Shown here: positions 25,043 to 33,513 of the stretch, piece by piece
Position numbering within the stretch: position 1 is the stretch's first letter
Layout of the letters: each line of letters begins with the position of its first letter
NCBI GenBank assembly: GCA_964532485.1
Contig: CAZHKE010000007.1
Coordinates: 1 to 64,000, forward strand
Source: DATBSK01 sp964532485
GTDB lineage: Bacteria > Actinomycetota > Acidimicrobiia > IMCC26256 > PALSA-555
Direction of reading: 5' to 3'
Length of the DNA stretch: 64,000 nt
Translations under genes and position numbers: made by a program
Notes under the pieces: model-generated
Database searches by the model: none
Told to the model about the DNA's origin: nothing
Seen by the model: the letters and a program-made list of their open reading frames with translations, nothing else

Positions 25043-25138
25043 ATGCGGGTCCCGGCGCTCGTCGTGGTCCAGGTCGTGGCCGCCACGATGCTGGCGGGCG
25101 GAATGGCCCACGGGACCGAGGGCCGGCTGGAGCCCTGA
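25043..25138 (+). CDS. Possible 31-codon small ORF (weak)
   Basis: An ATG lies 9 nt after TACGAT (25028-25033), like the leaderless genes in this window. The peptide begins MRVPALVVVQVVAATMLAGG, a hydrophobic segment that could be a small membrane protein. It sits in the short space divergent from the aldehyde dehydrogenase gene and ends just before the stop of the next minus-strand gene. In high-GC DNA such ORFs are common by chance. Confidence 0.2.
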   Translation: MRVPALVVVQVVAATMLAGGMAHGTEGRLEP

Positions 25139-25141
25139 GCG

Positions 25142-25816
25142 TCAGCCGAGCTGCACGGAGACGTTGCTGGCGGTCGCCCACTCGAAGAGCTCGATGCCGA
25201 CCCAGATGCCCACGCCCATCGCGACCAGCTGGAGCACGAGGCCGAAGATCCAGACGTTGCGCGTCGCGGGGACCTCGGTGCCACCGCGCCCGTAGCGGTT
25301 GGCGACCGCCTTGCGCCGGGCCTGGATGCGCGAGATCCTCGACTCCTGGCCGTCGATCGCGAGCTTGATGCCGAAGATCAGCGGCAGCCCACCCATCAGC
25401 ACGAACAGGATCCCGCAGATCAGCCAGCCCCACACGATGCCGCCGCTGCCGTCGGGCGGGGAGAACGCGTACTCGAGGAAGCTCCAACCGAGGCTCAGGA
25501 ACAGCACCGGCCACGCGAGCAATGTGAGGTTGGGACCGATCGCGTTGAACGCATAGATCCCCAGCAGGATCAGCCCGCCGAAGATCGACCCGACCATCAG
25601 CCCCGGAACCCCCGTCGGGCACGGCCTCGTGATCTCGAACGGCACGTTGCCGCTCGCGCACGACCCGCCGATGTCCATCACGGATCGCATCGAGAGGAAG
25701 AGCGTCGCGAACGCGGCCGCGATGCCGATCATGCACAGGAACGTGACGATCGAGCGGCGGACGAGCGCGCTGCTGTCGAGGCCGACGGGGGACTCGGTGC
25801 GGGTCGTGCCCGTCAT
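25142..25816 (-). CDS. Hypothetical membrane protein, about five helices
   Basis: A 224-residue integral membrane protein not assigned to a family. Hydrophobic helices are at about 24-40 (IVTFLCMIGIAAAFATLFLS), 70-90 (VGSIFGGLILLGIYAFNAI), 92-110, 125-145 (IVWGWLICGILFVLMGGLP) and 185-205 (VWIFGLVLQLVAMGVGIWVG). Two cysteines (GSCASGN and RPCPTG) sit in an outer loop and could form a disulfide. A cytoplasmic basic loop QARRKAVANRYGRGG is visible. Nothing in the sequence shows a function. Confidence 0.75.
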   Translation of the reverse strand: MTGTTRTESPVGLDSSALVRRSIVTFLCMIGIAAAFATLFLSMRSVMDIGGSCASGNVPFEITRPCPTGVPGLMVGSIFGGLILLGIYAFNAIGPNLTLLAWPVLFLSLGWSFLEYAFSPPDGSGGIVWGWLICGILFVLMGGLPLIFGIKLAIDGQESRISRIQARRKAVANRYGRGGTEVPATRNVWIFGLVLQLVAMGVGIWVGIELFEWATASNVSVQLG

Positions 25817-25977
25817 CGGCGAACAGTACCGTGGCGACGCGATGCGAGCCGAGGTCTCGGCCGCTGCCGAGCGGCGCTCGACTTCGTCGCCGCGGTCGGC
25901 GTCACGTTCCTCGCCGGCACGACGACCGGAAGCGATGGTGCTCGCCGCCTCGTCAGCGCGGCCCCTGCCGATCTGTC

Positions 25978-25991
25978 GTGATGTCACGAGA
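25978..25991. promoter_or_regulatory. Short palindrome upstream of the LysM gene
   Basis: TCGTGATGTCACGA has 6-bp arms and a 2-nt centre, 53 bp upstream of the LysM gene start. It could be an operator, but nothing identifies a regulator. The rest of 25817-26044 shows no clear ORF. Confidence 0.25.
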
Positions 25992-26044
25992 ACCGCGCGC
26001 GAAGCGCTTGTGCTCCGTGACGTGACGACCCCAGAATTCCTCGT

Positions 26045-26722
26045 ATGACGACGGGTCCGTGGGACCCCGACGACCCGGTCCCCGAGGACGAGTGGCTGCG
26101 CCCGGCGCGCCGCGACCCCGCGCCGCCGCCCCCCGGACCGGGCCCGGCGCCGCGCTTCGGTGGTCCGCCCCGCCGTGACCCGACCGATCCGCGGGGTCAG
26201 GGCTACCCGCCGCCGCGTGATCCGACCGATCCGCGGGGTCAGGGCTACCCGCCGCCGCGTGATCCGACCGACCCCAGGGGCCAGGGCTACCTGGCGCCTG
26301 ATCCCACCGACCCCAGGGGCCAGGCCGGCGCGCGTCGACGCTCGGGGCCCGGCCGCCCGGGCGGTGGCGGCACCGGGCTTCCTGTGCTGCCGACGCTGGT
26401 GATCGCCTCGGTCGTCGTCGTGCTGGCGTTCGTGCTCGGCCGCGCGACGGGCGGGGGCGGCGACGAGGGCGACAACGCGGTGAAGGCCGCCGCCGTCGAG
26501 ACGACGTCGACCACCCAAGAGGTCATCAAGCACACGGTGAAGTCGGGCGAGAGCCTGCTCGGGATCGCGAGCCAGTACGGCGTGACGGCCGAGGCGCTCG
26601 CCGCCGCCAACGGCATCACCAACCAGAACCACGTGTTCGTGGGTCAGGTGCTCACGATCCCGCCGTCGAGCATCGAGCCGCTCACCACGACCACCGCGAC
26701 GCCCACCCCGTCGGGCGGCTGA
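26045..26722 (+). CDS. LysM-domain membrane protein with proline-rich repeats
   Basis: A 225-residue protein with three parts. Residues 1-95 are a cytoplasmic, Pro/Asp/Arg-rich tail with a 14-residue repeat of the form RDPTDPRGQGYPPP, present about four times. Residues 110-130 are a single membrane helix (LVIASVVVVLAFVLG). Residues 160-205 are one LysM domain (HTVKSGESLLGIASQYGVTAEALAAANGI...VGQVLTIP), which should bind peptidoglycan outside. A Thr-rich tail follows. It probably links the inside to the cell wall. The repeats are also seen at DNA level. Confidence 0.88.
   Translation: MTTGPWDPDDPVPEDEWLRPARRDPAPPPPGPGPAPRFGGPPRRDPTDPRGQGYPPPRDPTDPRGQGYPPPRDPTDPRGQGYLAPDPTDPRGQAGARRRSGPGRPGGGGTGLPVLPTLVIASVVVVLAFVLGRATGGGGDEGDNAVKAAAVETTSTTQEVIKHTVKSGESLLGIASQYGVTAEALAAANGITNQNHVFVGQVLTIPPSSIEPLTTTTATPTPSGG
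26176..26323 (+). repeat. Tandem 42-bp coding repeats in the LysM gene
   Basis: Near-identical 42-bp units encode RDPTDPRGQGYPPP. The first two are almost identical and the third and fourth diverge. This is an in-frame variable-number type repeat. Confidence 0.85.
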
Positions 26723-26728
26723 CGCGCG

Positions 26729-28153
26729 CTACCCGCGCGTCGTGGTCGTCGTCGTCGGAGGAGGCTCGAGCTGGGCCTCGTGGCCCGCGAAGCCGGGGAA
26801 GTCGCTCGGGTACCGGTCGACCTGGAAGAACCAGTTCTGGTCGATCTTGATGCCGGCACCGGTGCGGCGCGGGCTGTTCGGGCGGAGGGCGAAGTACGGG
26901 TTCTCGTAGTCCCAGACGATCTTGCCCTTGGGCGTCACCTCGATGACGTGCCCGTGCGGTCCGTAGCCGATGAGCGTGTTGCCGTTCGGGAGGCGCTGGG
27001 CGCTCGAGACGATCGCGCCGAACTCGGCGTCCTTCTCGTTCTTCAACGGGTAGACGCGCTCGATCGTGGCCGAGTACCCACCCTTGGGATCGAGCACGTA
27101 GTCACCGTTGGCGTCGAGCTCGGGGACGATCTCGTCGACCGAGCTGAACCCCCGGGTCTTCGGTGCGCCGTTGTTGAACGCCAGGAGGTTGCCCTCGCCC
27201 TCGAGGCCCGGGTCGATCCACTCCACGTCGTGTTGGAAGTAGAGCCCGCGATCGCCCTTCTCGTCGCCGTAGGCGACCGGGTTGCCGTACCGGAACTTGA
27301 GGTCGCCGGCCTCACCCGCGGCCTCCTCGGTCGTGGTGTCGTGGTCGATGACCCAGAACTCGCTGAACGACCGCGAGCTGAGCGCGATCTCGTCGCGCTC
27401 GGCGTTGTAGTTGATGGCGTTGAGGTGGTTCCAGTCCGCAGCCGCCTGGTCACCGTTGAGCACGTAGTTGATGTCGATGCGGTCAGGATGCTCCGAGACG
27501 TCCTCGACGTAGTTGGGCTTGTCGGGGTCGCGGTCCTGCACCATGTGGTCCCACACGTGCCACTCCCAGACGACCTCGTCGGTGTTCGGGTTGTACTCGA
27601 CGACCTTGTCGGGCCACAGCTCACCGTCGGGCGTTCCGGCGCTCTCCGGATACTTCAAGAGCTCCGGGTCGCGCCCGGCGGCGAGGGCCTCGTCCTCGGT
27701 CTTGAGCTCCCACACGAGGGCCAGCACGTTCCCGTTGGGCAGCACCTCGATCTCGTGGTGCTGCATCTGGGTGTCGTCGGCGATGTCCTTCTGCCAGAGG
27801 GTGGCGCCGTCCCACGACAGCGCCTCGATCCGCCCGCCCGCGCCCGCACCGCGCATGAACGTGCCCGGGGCCTCCAGGTTGCCCGCCCGAACCAGCGTCC
27901 CGTCCTCGAGCAGCAGCTGCGAGAGCCCGGGTCGGGTGCTCGTCCGCCACTGCTTGGCGACCCGGCCGTCCATGTCGACGAGGTAGGTGTACTGCTGCTC
28001 GAACGGCGCGATGAGCGTGTAGCCCTGCTGCGCGGCCTCGTCGTCGACCGCGACGCCCGGGTCATCCGGCCCGATCTCTTGGCCTGCGGCCACGCCGCCG
28101 ACCAGGCACGCCGCGATCACCGCGACGCCAAGCGCGACCGCACTTCGCTGCAT
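26729..28153 (-). CDS. Arylsulfotransferase (ASST) family protein
   Basis: A 474-residue exported protein of the arylsulfotransferase family. It has a Sec signal (MQRSAVALGVAVIAACLVGG..AAG). Beta-propeller repeats are marked by LPNGNVLALVWE, VWEWHVWDHM, NHLNAINYN, LSSRSFSEFWVIDH, FFQHDVEW-like (LYFQHDVEWIDPG) and RLPNGNTLIGYG. ASST enzymes transfer sulfate between phenols outside the cell without PAPS; many actinobacterial members are uncharacterised. The ATG at 28153 follows a GGGGGT stretch. It is divergent from an aldehyde dehydrogenase gene. Confidence 0.85.
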   Translation of the reverse strand: MQRSAVALGVAVIAACLVGGVAAGQEIGPDDPGVAVDDEAAQQGYTLIAPFEQQYTYLVDMDGRVAKQWRTSTRPGLSQLLLEDGTLVRAGNLEAPGTFMRGAGAGGRIEALSWDGATLWQKDIADDTQMQHHEIEVLPNGNVLALVWELKTEDEALAAGRDPELLKYPESAGTPDGELWPDKVVEYNPNTDEVVWEWHVWDHMVQDRDPDKPNYVEDVSEHPDRIDINYVLNGDQAAADWNHLNAINYNAERDEIALSSRSFSEFWVIDHDTTTEEAAGEAGDLKFRYGNPVAYGDEKGDRGLYFQHDVEWIDPGLEGEGNLLAFNNGAPKTRGFSSVDEIVPELDANGDYVLDPKGGYSATIERVYPLKNEKDAEFGAIVSSAQRLPNGNTLIGYGPHGHVIEVTPKGKIVWDYENPYFALRPNSPRRTGAGIKIDQNWFFQVDRYPSDFPGFAGHEAQLEPPPTTTTTTRG

Positions 28154-28265
28154 CACCGACCCCCTCGGGTGTCGCCCGCCCCGCGGGCACGTCGGGCGGC
28201 AGCATGCCACACGCGGCGTTGTGCGCCACGTCGCGGACGTTGCGAACGCGTGACGCTCGGTGACG

Positions 28266-28295
28266 CCTGACGGATCGTCAGGTCCGCGGTAGCGT
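28266..28295 (+). promoter_or_regulatory. Operator-like palindrome and -10 box upstream of aldehyde dehydrogenase
   Basis: CCTGACG-GAT-CGTCAGG is a perfect palindrome (7-bp arms, 3-nt centre, 28266-28282), followed 7 nt later by TAGCGT (28290-28295), a -10-like box. The palindrome covers the -35 position, a common repressor site. Confidence 0.5.
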
Positions 28296-28362
28296 CGCAC
28301 CGCGTCGGGTCGACCGCGAACGGTCGGCGGCGGACGGTCGGCTGCGAGAACAGGAGACGGCA

Positions 28363-29823
28363 GTGGCGAACGACACGCACGTGCGCGACACGCTCTTCAT
28401 CGGTGGCGAGTGGGTGAAGCCCGAGAGCAAGGCGGTCATCGAGGTCGTCTCGCCGCACCACGAGGAGGTCATCGGCACCGTCCCCGACGCCTCGCCCGCC
28501 GACATCGACGCCGCGGTCGCGGCGGCGCGCCGGGCGTTCGACGAGGGGCCGTGGCCGCGGATGACGCCGGCCGAGCGGGCCGAGGGCATCAAGCGCCTGT
28601 CGGGCGCGCTCCAGTCGCGTGCCCAGGACATCGCCGATCTGATCTCGGCCCAGAACGGCTCGCCCAAGCAGTGGTCGGTCATGGGCCAGGTCTTCTCGGC
28701 GACGATGGTGCTCGACACCTACTCCGGGCTGACGTCGACCTACCGGTGGGAGGACGACCGCACCGGCGCGCTCGGCTCGCCGGTGAAGGTGCGGCGCGCG
28801 CCCGTCGGGGTCGCGGCCGGGATCATCCCCTGGAACGTGCCGCTGTTCATCGCCGCGCTGAAGCTCGGCCCGGCGATGGCGGCCGGCTGCCCGATCGTGA
28901 TCAAGGCCGCGCCCGAGACCCCGCTCGACGCGTACCTGCTGGCCGAGGCGGTCATCGAGGCCGACCTCCCGCCCGGTGTGATCAACATCCTGGCCGCCGG
29001 CCGCGAGAACAGCGAGCACATCCTGCGCCACCCCGGCGTCGACAAGATCAGCTTCACCGGGTCGACGGCCGTCGGCCGGCACATCGGTGAGGTGGCGGGC
29101 AGCCAGCTCAAGCGCCTGACGCTCGAGCTCGGCGGCAAGTCGGCGGCCATCGTGCTCGACGACTGGAAGATCGACGACGACGCGCTCGGTCAGCTCGTGC
29201 AGTCGGGTCTGATGAACAACGGCCAGGTGTGCGGCGCGCAGAGCCGCATCCTCGTGAGCAAGAAGCGTCACGACGAGGTGGTGGAGGCACTGGCCGCCGC
29301 GGTCGGCGCGATGACCGTCGGCGACCCGCTCGACGACGCCACCGAAATCGGTCCGCTCGTCGCCGAGCGTCAGCGCGACCGCGTGCAGGGCTTCCTCGAC
29401 GCCGGCACGAGCGCAGGAGCGCGCGCCGTGGTGGGCGGCGGAACCCCCGTTCACCTCGAGAAGGGCTGGTACATCGAGCCGACCGTCTTCGCCGACGTGA
29501 CGAACGACATGGAGATCGCGCGCGAGGAGATCTTCGGTCCGGTGCTGTCGGTCATCACCTACGACGACGAGGCCGACGCGGTGAGGACCGCCAACGACTC
29601 CGACTACGGGCTCTGCGGGTCGGTGTGGACCGCCGACCCCGAGCACGGCGCGGCGGTCGCCGCCCAGGTGCGCACGGGCGTCGTGGCGATCAACTCGTCG
29701 ATGATCCTCGACTTCAACGCGCCGTTCGGTGGGTTCAAGCAGTCGGGGTTGGGACGCGAGCTCGGCCCCGAAGGCATCGACCCGTACACCGAGTACCAGA
29801 CGATCATCCTGCCGGCCGGGTGA
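28363..29823 (+). CDS. Aldehyde dehydrogenase
   Basis: A 486-residue aldehyde dehydrogenase: GIIPWNVPLFIAALKLGPAMAAG near 150, Glu in LTLELGGKSAAIVL, catalytic Cys in NNGQVCGAQSRI, and EEIFGPVLSVITYDDE and APFGGFKQSGLGRELGPEG at the end. The start is GTG after an AGGAG site (ACAGGAGACGGCA). It has a different substrate-side sequence from the dehydrogenase at 23525. Both belong to the NAD-dependent superfamily; the substrate is unknown. A palindromic operator covers its promoter. The family B hairpin 21 bp after the stop may end transcription. Confidence 0.94.
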   Translation: MANDTHVRDTLFIGGEWVKPESKAVIEVVSPHHEEVIGTVPDASPADIDAAVAAARRAFDEGPWPRMTPAERAEGIKRLSGALQSRAQDIADLISAQNGSPKQWSVMGQVFSATMVLDTYSGLTSTYRWEDDRTGALGSPVKVRRAPVGVAAGIIPWNVPLFIAALKLGPAMAAGCPIVIKAAPETPLDAYLLAEAVIEADLPPGVINILAAGRENSEHILRHPGVDKISFTGSTAVGRHIGEVAGSQLKRLTLELGGKSAAIVLDDWKIDDDALGQLVQSGLMNNGQVCGAQSRILVSKKRHDEVVEALAAAVGAMTVGDPLDDATEIGPLVAERQRDRVQGFLDAGTSAGARAVVGGGTPVHLEKGWYIEPTVFADVTNDMEIAREEIFGPVLSVITYDDEADAVRTANDSDYGLCGSVWTADPEHGAAVAAQVRTGVVAINSSMILDFNAPFGGFKQSGLGRELGPEGIDPYTEYQTIILPAG

Positions 29824-29844
29824 CGGCCACCCGGCCCCTACCTC

Positions 29845-29887
29845 GATGCGTATCTGGAGGCCGCTATGCGGCCTCCAGATACGCATC
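29845..29887. repeat. Family B palindrome, copy 2
   Basis: Perfect 20-bp arms (GATGCGTATCTGGAGGCCGC) around the loop TAT. It lies 21 bp after the aldehyde dehydrogenase stop and 30 bp before the next LLM gene. There is no T-run, so it is not a classical intrinsic terminator, but the stem would be very stable. Confidence 0.95.
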
Positions 29888-29917
29888 AAGAGTGGGTCTG
29901 GAGGTGGGTGACGCCCG

Positions 29918-30892
29918 ATGGTGATGTCGATCGCTCGTTTCAACTGCGTGCAGCCCGGCATCGATCCCGGCGAGATGGCGACGCGGTACCAGGCGTTCGT
30001 CGACATGGCCGAGTACGTCGACCGGCACGGCTTCGCCATGATCTCGCTCGAGGAGCACCACGGGGCCGACGACGGGTGGAGCCCGTCGCCGCTCGTGATG
30101 GCCGGGCTCGTGTTCGGCCGCTGCCCCACCATCGGTGTCTCCCTGTCCGCGCTGCTCGTGCCGCTGCACGACCCGATACGGATCGCGGAGGACCTCGCGG
30201 TGCTCGACCTCGCCAGCGGCGGGCGCATGACCACGATCGCCGGCATCGGCTACCGGCCCGAGGAGTACGCCGCCCACGGCAAGGACTGGAAGGGCCGCGG
30301 CGCGCTGATGGACGAGTGCATCGACACGATCCTCAAGGCCTGGACCGGTGAGCCGTTCGAGCACCGCGGCACGACCGTTCGCGTGACGCCCGTGCCGGTG
30401 ACGAAGCCACACCCGATGCTGCTCATCGGCGGCACGAGCAAGGTCGCGGCCCGCCGAGCCGCGCGCTTCGGGCTTCCGATGTTCCCCGCCGCGCACCTGC
30501 CCGAGCTCGAGGCGTACTACTACGAGCAGTGCGAGGAGCACGGCACGCAGGGCTTCTGCATGATGCCGGGCGCCGACACCGTGATGACGCACGTGGCGGA
30601 GGACCCCGACAGAGCATGGGCGGAGCTGGGGCAGCACTTCTTCCACGAGGCGTCGACGTACAGCTCGTGGCAGACCCCCGATGTCAAGTCGGCGGTGCAC
30701 TCGCACGCGACGAGCGTCGACGAGCTGCGCGAGGAGGGCATCTACCAGGTGCTCACACCCGACGAGTGTGCGCAGCGTGCCAACGAGACCGGCGCGGTGA
30801 ACCTCCACCCGCTCGTGGGCGGCATGCCGATCGATGCCGGCTGGGAGAGCGTCCGCCTGTACTGCGAGCAGGTGCTGCCGAAGGCGTCGTAG
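29918..30892 (+). CDS. LLM class flavin-dependent oxidoreductase
   Basis: A 324-residue luciferase-like protein: GFAMISLEEHHGADDGWSPSPLVMAGLV, PLHDPIRIAEDLAVLDLASGGRMTTIAGIGYRPEEYAAHGKDWKGRG and HPMLLIGGTSKVAARRAARFGLP. The EEHH segment is typical of the bacterial luciferase alpha-like branch. It is probably FMN- or F420-linked. The start ATG at 29918 follows a GGAGGT site at some distance; ATG at 29924 is an alternative. It is followed 22 bp later by xseA. Confidence 0.87.
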   Translation: MVMSIARFNCVQPGIDPGEMATRYQAFVDMAEYVDRHGFAMISLEEHHGADDGWSPSPLVMAGLVFGRCPTIGVSLSALLVPLHDPIRIAEDLAVLDLASGGRMTTIAGIGYRPEEYAAHGKDWKGRGALMDECIDTILKAWTGEPFEHRGTTVRVTPVPVTKPHPMLLIGGTSKVAARRAARFGLPMFPAAHLPELEAYYYEQCEEHGTQGFCMMPGADTVMTHVAEDPDRAWAELGQHFFHEASTYSSWQTPDVKSAVHSHATSVDELREEGIYQVLTPDECAQRANETGAVNLHPLVGGMPIDAGWESVRLYCEQVLPKAS

Positions 30893-30914
30893 CCGGGCGC
30901 GAGACTGCATCGTC

Positions 30915-32285
30915 ATGACGCTGCCGTTCGACGAGACGTCGGCCCCGCCCGACCACCGGCCAGCCGACGACGATGCAGCCGACGGACCGGAGCCGACGTA
31001 CAGCGTCGCCGAGCTCGACGGCGCCATCGCCGAGGCGATCGTCGACGCGCTGCCCCGGCAGGTCTGGGTGCGGGGCGAGGTGGCGCAGCTGCGGGTCTCC
31101 GGGAACGGCCACGCCTACTTCGACCTGTGCGAGAAGGACGCCCGGCGCGATCACGTGCGGGCGAAGCTCTCGGTCGCGCTGTTCCGCAACGACCGCGCGG
31201 CCGTGAACCGGACCTTGCGTGACGCGGGGGTGAAGCTCGAGGAGGGCGTCGAGGTCAGGGTGCGGGGCCGAGTCGACTTCTACCCGCCGTCGGGGCGCGT
31301 GCAGCTGATCATGAGCGCCGCCGACCCCGTGTTCACGGTCGGGAAGCTCGCCGCCGAGCGGGCGCGAGTGCTCGGGGTGCTCGCCGCCGAGGGGCTGCTC
31401 GAGCGCCAGCGCGCGCTCGTGCTGCCCCGCGTCCCGTTGCGGGTGGGTCTCGTCACGAGTCGCGACAGCGCGGCGTACCACGACTTCGTGCACGAGCTCG
31501 ACGCGAGTGGCCATGCGTTCCGCGTGCTCCCCGTCGACGTGCGCGTGCAGGGACAGGGTGCCGACCGTCGCATCATGTACGGGCTGCGTCGGCTCGCCGT
31601 CGCCGACCTCGATGTCATCGTGATCGCTCGGGGCGGCGGCGCGCGCAGCGATCTCGCCGCGTTCGACTCCGAGCGTCTGGCGAGGCTCGTCGCCGAGCTC
31701 TCGGTCCCGGTGATCGTCGGCGTCGGGCACGAGATCGACCGCACCGTCGCCGACGAGGTCGCGCACCTCTCCGTGAAGACACCCACCGCCGCCGCGGTGC
31801 TCCTCGTGGAGACCGTCGACGACTACTGCGATCAGCTCGCTCGGATCGCGCACCGAGTGTCGATCAGGGCGCGGAGCGCGTGCACGCTTGCCGCTCGTGA
31901 CACGGCCGATCTCGGCCGGCGCCTCGCTCGCGCCGCGCCGGTCGCGTTGGGCCGCGAGCGACGCGTCCTCGACGCGCATCGCCGGGCGATCAGCGAGCGC
32001 GCGCGCCGCGGAGTGCGAGACGCACGGACCCGTGTGCGCACGCATCAGGCCACGCTCGCCGCCGGTGCTCGACGTACGACGCGCGAAGCCACTTCGCGCC
32101 ACGATCTCGCCGCGGCGAGGCTCCGTCTGCTCGATCCCAGACGCGTGCTCGAGCGCGGGTACACGATCACCCGCACCGACGACGGCCGGCTGGTGCGTGC
32201 CGCACGCGACGTCGACCGCGGCACCGGGCTCGTGACGGAGACGGCCGATGGTGCCGTGCGCAGCACGGTGATCGAGCGCCCGTGA
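30915..32285 (+). CDS. xseA: Exodeoxyribonuclease VII large subunit
   Basis: Catalytic large subunit of exonuclease VII, which degrades single-stranded DNA in both directions. The 456-residue protein has the N-terminal OB-fold (YSVAELDGAIAEAI..VWVRGEVAQLRVSGNGHAYFDLCEKD) at about 30-120 and the nuclease domain with VGLVTSRDSAAYHDF, IVIARGGGARSDLAAFDSERLARLV and VIVGVGHEIDRTVADEVAH. A C-terminal coiled coil and the RGYTITRTDDGRLVR tail follow. The stop overlaps xseB by 4 bp, as expected for this pair. Confidence 0.97.
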   Translation: MTLPFDETSAPPDHRPADDDAADGPEPTYSVAELDGAIAEAIVDALPRQVWVRGEVAQLRVSGNGHAYFDLCEKDARRDHVRAKLSVALFRNDRAAVNRTLRDAGVKLEEGVEVRVRGRVDFYPPSGRVQLIMSAADPVFTVGKLAAERARVLGVLAAEGLLERQRALVLPRVPLRVGLVTSRDSAAYHDFVHELDASGHAFRVLPVDVRVQGQGADRRIMYGLRRLAVADLDVIVIARGGGARSDLAAFDSERLARLVAELSVPVIVGVGHEIDRTVADEVAHLSVKTPTAAAVLLVETVDDYCDQLARIAHRVSIRARSACTLAARDTADLGRRLARAAPVALGRERRVLDAHRRAISERARRGVRDARTRVRTHQATLAAGARRTTREATSRHDLAAARLRLLDPRRVLERGYTITRTDDGRLVRAARDVDRGTGLVTETADGAVRSTVIERP

Positions 32286-32551
32286 GCCCGGCCGAGCGCG
32301 AGCAGCCCCCGGGTGCGGCCGTCGGCTACGGCGAGGCGATGACCGAGCTCGAGACGATCCTCGACGAGCTCGAGAGCGACCAGCTCGACGTCGACGTGCT
32401 GGCAGAGCGGGTCCGGCGGGCCAGCGAGCTGCTCACGCTGTGTCGCGACCGCATCTCCCGGGCGCAGTCCGACGTCGACCAGATCGTGGCCGATCTCGAC
32501 GACTTCGAGGTCGAGGCACCCGAAGACCCGGACGACGACGACGCCTTCTGA
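32282..32551 (+). CDS. xseB: Exodeoxyribonuclease VII small subunit
   Basis: The 89-residue small subunit that binds the coiled coil of XseA. Conserved YGEAMTELETILDELESDQLDVDVLAERVRRASELLTLCRDRI matches the family, followed by an acidic tail ending DDDDAF. The GTG start overlaps the xseA stop by 4 bp. Confidence 0.96.
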   Translation: MSPAEREQPPGAAVGYGEAMTELETILDELESDQLDVDVLAERVRRASELLTLCRDRISRAQSDVDQIVADLDDFEVEAPEDPDDDDAF

Positions 32552-32604
32552 GCACTGGTCCCGGTCGGGTCGGCTCCGGTCGGCCTGACCCTGCACCGGC
32601 CCAA

Positions 32605-32623
32605 TTCGCGCTCTCCGCGCGAA
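32605..32623. terminator. Possible terminator after xseB
   Basis: TTCGCGC-TCTCC-GCGCGAA forms a 7-bp stem 53 bp after the xseB stop. No T-run follows. Confidence 0.35.
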
Positions 32624-32666
32624 GCAGCCCTCAAGGATTGCGGCCGGGCCTCCGACACTCGGGGGG

Positions 32667-33479
32667 ATGGGAGGACGAGACCGGAGCGGGCGCTGGCCAC
32701 TGTGCCTTGCCGCACTTGGTCTGACGGCCATCGGGGCCGGCATCCTGGCCCCGACCGCCGCCGGCGCCTCGGGCACCGGGGCGACCACGCAGCGTGAGCG
32801 CCCGGTCGCGACCCGGCTCCTGGCGGCCCGGACCGTGGAGCCGCGGCCGAGCGATCTGCACGCCACCGTGGCGCTCCAGCGCATCGTGGCCCCGGTCGAC
32901 GGGGGCGACCTGGCGGTCTACCCCGCGCCCGGAGCCGCCGAGCCGAGCCAGGCGCTGCCGGCGATCAACGAGCTCGACCAGCCGCTGGTCCTGCTGACGA
33001 CCGCGTCGGTCGGCGACTGGTACCAGGTGCTGCTCCCGACCCGGCCCAACGGCTCGACCGCCTGGGTGCCGGCGATCGCCGTCACCGTGACCGTCCCCGC
33101 CTACCGGGCCGAGCTGAGCCTGGGGGCGCACGAGCTCCGCATCGTGTCGATCGCCGACGGCTCCGTCGTCCTCACGAGCCCGATCGGGATCGGTGCCCCG
33201 GCGTCGCCGACGCCGACGGGCCTCTTCTTCGTGCGCGACCACTTCCCCACGTCGGGTGCGGGGCACCCGTACGGGCCGTTCGCCTTCGGGCTGTCGGGCC
33301 ACTCCGACGTGCACATGCAGTTCGGGACCGGTGACGGACGCATCGCGATCCACGGGACGAACCAGCCGTCGAGCGTCGGGGCCTCGGTCTCCAACGGATG
33401 CCCCCACGTGGCGAACGACGTCGTCCTCGCGCTGATCCCCTACCTGCCTCGCGGCGCGCCGGTCGTCATCAACCCCTAG
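32667..33479 (+). CDS. L,D-transpeptidase (YkuD domain) secreted protein
   Basis: A 270-residue exported protein with a signal peptide (about 1-33, ending near ..APTAAGAS). An SH3-like region at about 70-140 includes LVLLTTASVGDWYQVLLPTRPNGSTAWVP. The C-terminal YkuD domain has the pattern HGTNQPSSVGASVSNGCPHV, giving the catalytic Cys; the usual 'SHGC' is SNGC here. L,D-transpeptidases make 3-3 peptidoglycan cross-links or anchor proteins. No promoter is obvious. It is 3' to 3' with the next gene. Confidence 0.88.
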   Translation: MGGRDRSGRWPLCLAALGLTAIGAGILAPTAAGASGTGATTQRERPVATRLLAARTVEPRPSDLHATVALQRIVAPVDGGDLAVYPAPGAAEPSQALPAINELDQPLVLLTTASVGDWYQVLLPTRPNGSTAWVPAIAVTVTVPAYRAELSLGAHELRIVSIADGSVVLTSPIGIGAPASPTPTGLFFVRDHFPTSGAGHPYGPFAFGLSGHSDVHMQFGTGDGRIAIHGTNQPSSVGASVSNGCPHVANDVVLALIPYLPRGAPVVINP

Positions 33480-33513
33480 AGCTGCAAGCCCCGGCGACCC
33501 GCATCGAGAGACG

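Noticed and set aside
25043..25138. 31-codon small membrane peptide as a firm gene
   Set aside because: The -10-like box overlaps the likely promoter of the divergent aldehyde dehydrogenase and short ORFs of this type occur by chance. It is kept only as a low-confidence feature.
32667..33479. SNGC instead of SHGC in the L,D-transpeptidase as a lost active site
   Set aside because: The catalytic Cys and the HGT motif are present, and variation at this position is not by itself evidence for inactivity.
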